Shown here: piece by piece, positions 57,416-64,000 of the stretch
Position numbering within the stretch: position 1 is the stretch's first letter
How the letters are laid out: each line of letters starts with the position of its first letter
Assembly (NCBI RefSeq): GCF_000350225.1
Contig: NW_005178937.1
Location: 124,001-188,000, forward strand
DNA from: Chondrus crispus
Lineage: Eukaryota > Rhodophyta > Florideophyceae > Gigartinales > Gigartinaceae
DNA length: 64,000 bases
Direction: 5' to 3'
Position numbers and translations under genes: made by a program
Notes under the pieces: model-generated
Database searches by the model: none
What the model saw: only the letters and a program-made list of their open reading frames with translations
Told to the model about the DNA's origin: nothing

Positions 57416-58459
57416 TGTAGTGCAATACGCACCTGAAAAGAGGGGTGAAAAGAAAGGAAAATATTTGGATATGAAAAGTAGTCCGGGTTGGGGGACACAC
57501 GTGTGAATAATTGCACAGTTTAAATTTTTTATTATTTTATTTAGTTAATTAGTTGGCATTAATTTTGCTGACACTAGATTAGATCTAGGATCTAGCGCCG
57601 CAGCTACTGTAGTGGCTCGGGCGGGGCGATATATACCTTAGCCCTCTGACCACCAAGTCAGTAAAGGTAACCCGAGTTGCCAGAGTTGAATATCGCCTTG
57701 GTCGAAGTCCGTCTTTCCCAAGACGGTCCCTTTTACCATAGATTACGTTATCCTTTGCGCTCGGGGGTTCCCTTTTCTTTTCCTTTATCTCCCTATCCTT
57801 TTCTATCTCTAATTCTACCTATTTTTCCCTTATCTTGTGTTGGTGCCATCGGCCTCGGTTGCGACCGATCCGGTGTAGGTGTTTTAGCCATCGGGCAACA
57901 CGTTGTGTAGCGCTGCTACTGTTTCAAGTTCTGTAGGAAGGCTGTTGTAACAACGCCTCCGTCGAAGGTCTTACTGTATAAGACAGAGTTGGTACCACCT
58001 ACCGCGATCGCGATCGCGCTGGTGAGGGTGTTTTTAGCCATCGGGCAACACGTCAGTAGTAGAGTTGCTACACGGTTACGATCCCGTCGGGTAGTGCTGA
58101 ACAAGCCCCCGTCGAAGACCTTGAATTACACACAAGGTGCTGAAGACGCTCGTCGAGCATTGGCCTTACAACCTAGCGAACCGCGGTTACATCCTCGTAG
58201 ACAAGCCCAACCCGCACTCGTCGAGCGCTCAAGTCTTCACAAGTCTCTACCACCATTTTCCTCCCGGGCCGGGCATCTTTCCTTTACCTCCCCCCGTCGG
58301 AGTCGAGCTACCGTGGGCCGTAAGCCCACACAAGCGGAAAAGGAGTCTCGAACGCTCCGTAGCCCGTGCCATCGGCAGTGGTTGTTGCTGTTGTTGTTTT
58401 TCTTCTTTTTGTTTGACCGTCGGACTGTGTTCGCGGCCTGCCAGGCACATTGCACTACA
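57416..58459 (+). repeat. Element D 3' LTR
   Basis: 1,044 bp, with the same termini as 26976-28152 but only one copy of the 132-bp subrepeat. TATATA at 57630-57635. Followed by the target duplication CCTCC. Confidence 0.95.
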
Positions 58460-58464
58460 CCTCC

Positions 58465-61400
58465 CTCGATAGTTTCCTTCTCTCAAAGCCCCCGGGGCAC
58501 CGTTCCGTCCTGATGTGCTGTCGTAGGCCGGGTGAGAGACGACTTCTGAGGGCCAGTGTGTTGCAAACGAATCCGATCGGAATGCGGAACGGGCGGATCG
58601 TTCGCCCGTATCTGCTCCTAGTGTCTCTCTGAGGAGGAGAGGAGCGAGGTGTCCTCCCTTCGGTCCTCGTCGGTTGCCGCGTCGGGCGGCACGATTCAGA
58701 GCCACATCTCCTAACGTACGCGTCGAGGTCAGGGGACGCGCGTACGTCACGCTCCTTTCTACGGCGCTCTCCCCCAGGCCGCTCCCATTCGTGTGAGGCG
58801 CGAGGGGAGGCATGTCCCGACAACATATTGCCCGAGACCCCTGGCGCGTATGCGCATTCGTGTGCGTCACTACCTTCGTGCACGCTGGTTGCTCCTTTCT
58901 GACGAGTTGCGTCTCGTTGGTCCCTGCGTCGGGGTGTTTATCTCATAGCACTGTGTTTCCGGAGGCACACGCCTCGTAGGCCCCCGCCCGCATTTTATAC
59001 TCCCTTTTCGATGGAGGGGGTCCGGGGCGGGGGCCTCAGTTGGCGCCCCCTCGCCGTGGGCTTACAAGCATTCCGGGTGTCCGCCGAGCGAACGAGGTTC
59101 CCCATCGATGCGCACCGGGGAGAGGAGGACCGGAGTCGGGTTGAGGCAGGGGCATCTGGGGTGATGATGCTCTCTCTCCGGCGGAAGTTGACGAGCTCCA
59201 ATTGGCCGGTGCGCTCTTACCGGGATGAGGGAGCGCACATGAGTGATTTGCCAGGCACCCAATTTAACGAGCTCCCATTGGCCGGTGCCGCTCCCGACTT
59301 CCTCCTTTCGGCCTAAGGGGGCTTGTGTGTCGAGCCTCCCTGTTAGCTCGTCGCGCTCTGTACCGTGGTCTTGTCTCTCGTCTTGATGAGTCTCGATCTA
59401 TCCTCGAAGTCGGCTCTCTCCGCATGCCTCTTGTGAAAGGTCGTAATCTACATCCTTATTCGGAAGGTTTGATCGTTCCAATGGCATTTTCCCTCCGGGC
59501 TCAGGGGTCTGGTAATCCTGCCCTTTCTGACTTGAATTCGTCGACGAGCCCAAGTGGTCCATCCTGTAGGTCGTCCTTCGATCCGCCGTGAGGTCACGGT
59601 ACCCCCGTCCTCACTTAGAAAAGGGATCAAAAAGGGGGGGAATGTGCTGAACGAGGGGGCAAGGGTACGCGTCTACCAGCGCACTACCGGTGGGGACGTG
59701 TCGGACGGGTCTCCACCATACGTGTCGTCTCACGGGAGGGTCCCGCGCATGGGAGCGCCGCCAGCGTCACTCTGCCCTTTGTGGTCCCCTTCCGTCAGGC
59801 ATGAACGGCCTTGCTCCGACGACACTGGTTCGGTGGAAGCGAGCCGTTCCCAAGCTCAGGGGCGTAGTTTCCTTGACGGCGTAGCGGCGTAGCGGGGTTC
59901 CCTCCAATCGTCGCCCTCTTGGCAGACGTTGCGACAGACGGAGCTCGTCCGCGTCCTCGCCTTCGTCGTCGAGTATTCGACCTCGATCTTGTGAGGGCGA
60001 ACGGATTTTGTTCCTTACTCACGCGTGATCGTCCGCACGTGGCGGTCGAGGGAACGGGGGAGGAGGTCCATTCGGTGTGTGATAGGCCGCCACAATTGCG
60101 CTCGCGACGGTCGCCTCCTCTGTGGCGCCACTCGCCATCGCGCAAGTATACGGAAGCGTAGCCGTTCGCTACTCTTCTTCCTGTCGCTCGCCGTCGAGGC
60201 GAGAACGCGAAGACGCGGAGCCCGTTTTCCATCTGGCGTCCCTCGTCTTCGTGGCGGGGGTGCTGGCGCCGTCGGCTTTCGCCGTGCGGTTCCCAGCATT
60301 AAACCGGCGCAAGCGGGGGCGCTCCGGGGCCTGTGCCTCGGTTCGAGTGACGTCTTCCCACTACGGTTGAGCCGCGCTTTGGGTCGTATCGGGGAGAGGG
60401 GGCTTGTCGATGGATTAATGGGATGTCCGCCGACGAGATGGGGAGTCGCGCTTCTGCTAAAATTAACGAGCTCCCATTGGCTGAGCCATTCCCGACTCTC
60501 TCGCTCGGCTTGAGGGACGCGTGGGGCGAGCTCGTTTCTCCTGTCGCTTTCCACTCTTCCGGGGGACCCGCCCCTAGCGTACGCATCGGCATTTCAACTA
60601 CTGCATTCCACGTTACCGATGATGGCCACCGGTCAGACCCTCCGTATGATGCGAGGCACGGTTGCGTCGAAGAGTTGTTCTCTTGCGTCCGTCACTGTCC
60701 CTTTGTACCTCGTCCAAAGCGCACAGAAACCTCTGTATTCCTTTTCTGTCTCAGTCTGTCCTTCGACTTCCTGAGTTTCGATAACTCCCTGTAGGGCGGT
60801 TGTCCTCGCCCGTCTGCGTTTCCCGACCGCGGGGAGCCACCGAATGAGCTCCCTTCGCCGGTGGAACCACGGGGAGGCGGGACTGCGCATGCCATAGGGG
60901 CGCGCGCGTCGGTTATCTTTCTACGTTCTCCCCTACTCAAAGACGTGTACCACTCTGCGATCTTAATTTCTTGTGATGTCGCACGTGGCGCGTCCGCGAC
61001 TCCGTCTTCGGGTCCTTGGTCCTGGTCTTGTGAGGGCGACTCGGGGTGATCGAACAACTCGCGCGTTGTCGGCGGTGCGGAGAGGTAGTGGAAGGGGGAG
61101 GAACGAACGGGTCTCTTGAGGCACGTCGTCTCCGGCGCTCAATTCAGACGCGCCACGTCGTCCCTTTCCGCAATTCCGTCCACTCTCTTTTCCCGTGCAG
61201 TCAGTCGCGAGGCGACGTCCGCGTCGTCTCGTGTTTATTCTTGTAAACCAGCGAGACGGACCGGGCTATTAGCAGGAGTATCTGCTCCGCATGAGTACCA
61301 TCTTCACACCCGGTGGTTTGTGGCGTCTCGACTCGCCGAGGTTTGGGTGAGCGTCCCCTTCTGCTCCCCTCCCTTACTGACGTGCGTATAGGCGAGTCGT

Positions 61401-62790
61401 GATGCCTTCTAGCGTCCTCGGCGATGGCGCTGCCGAAGACGTCTTCTTTCCTAGTTCCTTATGTAGGCCTCGTCCCGCTCCCGGTATCCTGCGCAAAGGA
61501 AGGAGGTCGCACATAGCGCAATGGAGATGTTAGTGGCGTACGCTGGTGGGCGGGTGCGAGCTCCCGCGCCATCCGCTGTCTTCCTCCACGATGTCCGTCC
61601 GGTTCGATGCCGCTCGCGGGGGAGGGGGCGCGACTCGGACCAACCGCTCTCTCGGTGCGGGATCGTCCGCGTCAGGAGGACGGTAACGGGGGGGTTGCCG
61701 ATCGTCGGTCGCGCTTGAAGGGTGCGTGTCGCGATTGCGGGTCGTCCGCTCGAGGCGGGTGCCCCTGCCGAGCTCCGCACTTCTCCCATTTCGGTACGGG
61801 GGCGGGCTTGTGTACCTTCCGTCGGTACTCGTTGTACGCTCGCGCCGGGCAGTCTGGTTTTCCCTTGCTTGTCGGACGATCATACAGTACCCGTGCGCGT
61901 AGCGCCAGAGCCGGTGTAATTCTTCCACCTCTATTTTTTGTTATTTCTGCGTATGGGGGCGGTCGGGATTGAGTGATGACGCAATCGAGGCTGGTTCATT
62001 GCGCACATCTGGCGCCGCTCGCGTGTAACGTTCTCATGCCCCGTAATTTCCCTCGTTACGGGGCATTTGTCCGCGGCGGCTTTGAAGTGTCTCGCGTCCG
62101 TGCGCACGTATTGGTGCCCCTCCGACCGGGTTGCTCTCGCGCCTTCCCGCCCTTCCTTATCTATCATGACTGCTGTGGCGAACGCAGCCTCGCTCGTCTG
62201 TGCATCTGCCGACGCGTTTTGCGCGCTTCCTCGCGCACGATCCACACCAGAAGGCCATGATCTGGTCTTCTGCCGGGCTCTCCGACCCGGATGCTGATTG
62301 AAAGCTCGACGTGAGCTTCCCTCTTCTCGGTTATTCCGAGACCAAAGCGACGGGCATTCTTGGTCGCTTACTCTTCCACGGAGGGGCTCTCGTGATACCA
62401 CTGTTGATCGCCTCGTTCGTCGGGCGCGCCTCCTCGCCGTGGTTGCTGGACTTCACGGATCGTCCGGCAATCCTGTTCGGGGAGGGTCGTCCGACTTTTC
62501 CGATCCGAACGGGGTTTGCGGTCCTCGTAATGTCGGTCATCACGAGGGCCTAACACTTTTTCAGGCAGTTCGTACTGTCCTGTTCTTATGTCTCGCGTCC
62601 GTGACGTCCGAGAAGTCAAGACGACTTGACTTGAACACGTCCCCGGCTGTGACCCTCCGATAGGGTCCACCGTCCTCCTTCGCTTCCCCCTTTTAGTCTT
62701 TTCGTCCAGGCTGGGGTTAATCCGCGAAGGAGCGGTTGAGGGCCCCCCCTTAAGCGTGAACGTCCGCGTTCACAGTTTGGGTGAGGTCTC
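58465..62790 (-). other. Element E1 spacer (right of element D)
   Basis: About 4.3 kb between the D insertion and the E1 chromodomain. With 26946-26970 it gives a spacer length like those of A, C and D. ORFs on both strands are short, Arg/Ser/Pro-rich and unconserved. The only clear internal structure is a repeated block ending GAGCTCC.ATTGGC at 59187, 59263 and 60461. No gene seen. Confidence 0.55.
59187..60499 (+). repeat. Dispersed short repeat in the E1 spacer (three copies)
   Basis: GTTGACGAGCTCCAATTGGC (59187), TTTAACGAGCTCCCATTGGC (59263) and AATTAACGAGCTCCCATTGG (60461). The second and third copies also share TCCCGACT about 10 bp downstream. Spacings are 76 bp and about 1.2 kb. Confidence 0.7.
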
Positions 62791-62799
62791 TGCCAGTAC

Positions 62800-64000
62800 G
62801 TCTCCAGAGACGTTGTGCGTAACGAGACACCAACTCCTCTGGAACGTGAGTCCGTGCAGTCCAAGTGGGTGTGTCTTAATCCGCCCACTTGATGAGGAAC
62901 TCCGTAGTTCCGTCTTCCAGGACTCGATGTCTCAGTAGCCGTTCGACGGCATACTGCGTTCCCGCGGTGACCTTATCGGCGAGGTCCGGTGGGGTCGTCG
63001 TACTTGCTCGTGGCGCGTCTATCGTAGACGGCGTGTACACGCAGCGGTCGGCGAAGACTCGCTCGGTGACCCCATCACGATCGATCGTGATGGTTCCGCA
63101 GTCATTAGCGAGCACACGGTAGGGTCCGACAGCGGGCGAGGCGAGCTTGTTCGATGTCTTAGCCCCATCGGTGGGGTTGAGATATACGTATTCTCCGGGA
63201 CGGAGCCGGGAATTAATACCTCATATGCGCTTATCGAAGTCGCGCCTGTAGCGAGCCTGCGTGCGACGCAGGATCCCGTAGGCCTTTTGGATAGTCGAGT
63301 CCAAGGTCTTGAGGAACTCGGCACGTAGGTTCCCCCTATCGGAAGGGGGCGCGTCGCCGTCCGCCTGTCGGAGAGAGAAATCTGTCGGGGGCCTGCTGAG
63401 CACGAGCTCAAACGGCGTGGTGCGTGTGCTGCGATGTACGTGGGAGTTGTACGCATACGTAAGCGGCCCCACGTACACATCCCAGTCGTCCTGGTGTTCC
63501 TTCACGTAGTTCCGCAGCATCGAGGCGATTGTTCGGTTATATCGCTCGACTTTCCCGTTCGTCTGGGGATGGTACGCCGAAGTGTACGAATTAGTTATCC
63601 CCAGGACGCGGCACGTGCTGTGGAAGAACTTGGCATTAAACTGAGGGCCGTTGTCCGAAAGCAACCGGCGGGGGACGGCATACGTGAACACCCTCGAGTC
63701 GCAGAACGCAACTGCGACCGTGTACGCTGTTATCGTGCGGAGCGCAACGACTTGCGTTAGCTTACTGAAGCGGTCCGTAATCACGAGCGGAACCGTTTTC
63801 CTGTCTTCGTCTTGGGGAGCGGCCCCAAGATGTAGATTGCGAGACTCTCGAGGGGCCTCGTAGCTGGAAACAATCTCAATCGGTTGAGATGTTTGCTCAG
63901 CTTAACCCGGTTCATCGCGCAGGTTCGACACCCTCGCACTGTGGGAGCGACGTCTGCCGCCAGGCGGGGCCAGTAGTACTCGCCTCGAAGTGCGTAGTAC
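62800..64000 (-). pseudogene. pol: Element E1 integrase and chromodomain (runs off the right edge)
   Basis: From the right edge inward the minus strand shows the zinc-binding Cys pair (VRGCRTCAMNR), a core Asp changed to Tyr (AIYILG), then a reading open at 63784-63221 with LLSDNGPQFNAKF, GKVERYNRTIASML and RYRRDFDKRI. A TGA at 63221-63223 interrupts it; the frame continues with the SH3-like segment and a chromodomain (YAVERLLRHRVLEDG, FLIKWAD) and another stop at 62876. It is closely related to E2. The catalytic change and stops make it inactive. Confidence 0.88.

Larger units (their letters stand above)
26976..58459 (+). mobile_element. Element D: Ty3/gypsy LTR retrotransposon, split by element C
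   Basis: D spans 31.5 kb, of which 14.7 kb is the nested element C, so its own length is about 16.8 kb. The target duplication CCTCC is exact (26971-26975 and 58460-58464). The LTRs are 1,177 bp (5') and 1,044 bp (3'); the difference is one 132-bp internal subrepeat. The order is LTR, primer site, gag, pol (interrupted at 32020/46690), integrase with chromodomain, 4.5-kb spacer, antisense gene with its own 1.1-kb insertion, polypurine tract, LTR. It lies in the spacer of E1. Same family as A and C. Confidence 0.93.

Noticed and set aside
58465..62650. Arg/Ser-rich ORFs in the E1 spacer as host genes
   Set aside because: Compositional ORFs in GC-rich DNA on both strands, without domains or consistent starts.

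Overview
The window is eukaryotic nuclear DNA made almost entirely of nested Ty3/gypsy-type (chromodomain-bearing) LTR retrotransposons. I see no host gene, rRNA, tRNA or CRISPR array. The lineage is not named by the sequence; a repeat-rich alga or fungus-like genome is only a guess. Almost all coding regions are broken by stops, frameshifts or later insertions, so the region reads as a retrotransposon graveyard.

Layout. I call the elements A, B, C, D, E1, E2 and F. (1) Element A (+) enters from the left edge at 2-1416 (protease to RT), continues at 12854-13821 (RT tail, deletion, chromodomain), a long spacer (13822-17780), an antisense gene (17781-19652, -) and a 3' LTR (19718-20819). (2) Element B (+, 1417-12853, two 649-bp LTRs, 5-bp target duplication) is inserted in A's RT. 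(3) A ends against a truncated LTR, F (20820-21408), which itself ends against the integrase of E2 (-, 21409-24560). (4) 24608-26945 (+) is an antisense-type gene that I assign to E1; its integrase and chromodomain lie at the right edge (62800-64000, -). (5) Element D (+, 26976-58459, target duplication CCTCC) splits E1. (6) Element C (-, 32021-46689, target duplication AGTCA) is inserted in D's pol.

Common plan: 5' LTR, a primer site fitting a tRNA-Tyr 3' end, gag (coiled coil, capsid, zinc knuckle), pol (protease, RT, RNase H, integrase, chromodomain), a spacer of about 1 kb (B) or 4-4.5 kb (A, C, D, E1), then a gene on the OPPOSITE strand that starts beside the 3' LTR and reads back towards pol, then polypurine tract and 3' LTR. 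The antisense gene is present in all five elements whose 3' region is visible and forms one protein family that I do not recognise. This is the most interesting feature of the window: a retained antisense accessory gene in at least three diverged retrotransposon lineages (A/C/D, B, E).

Gag and pol supply particle proteins, reverse transcription and chromodomain-guided integration by family analogy. The role of the antisense protein is unknown. Recurrent CGA-to-TGA stops suggest C-to-T decay of the copies.
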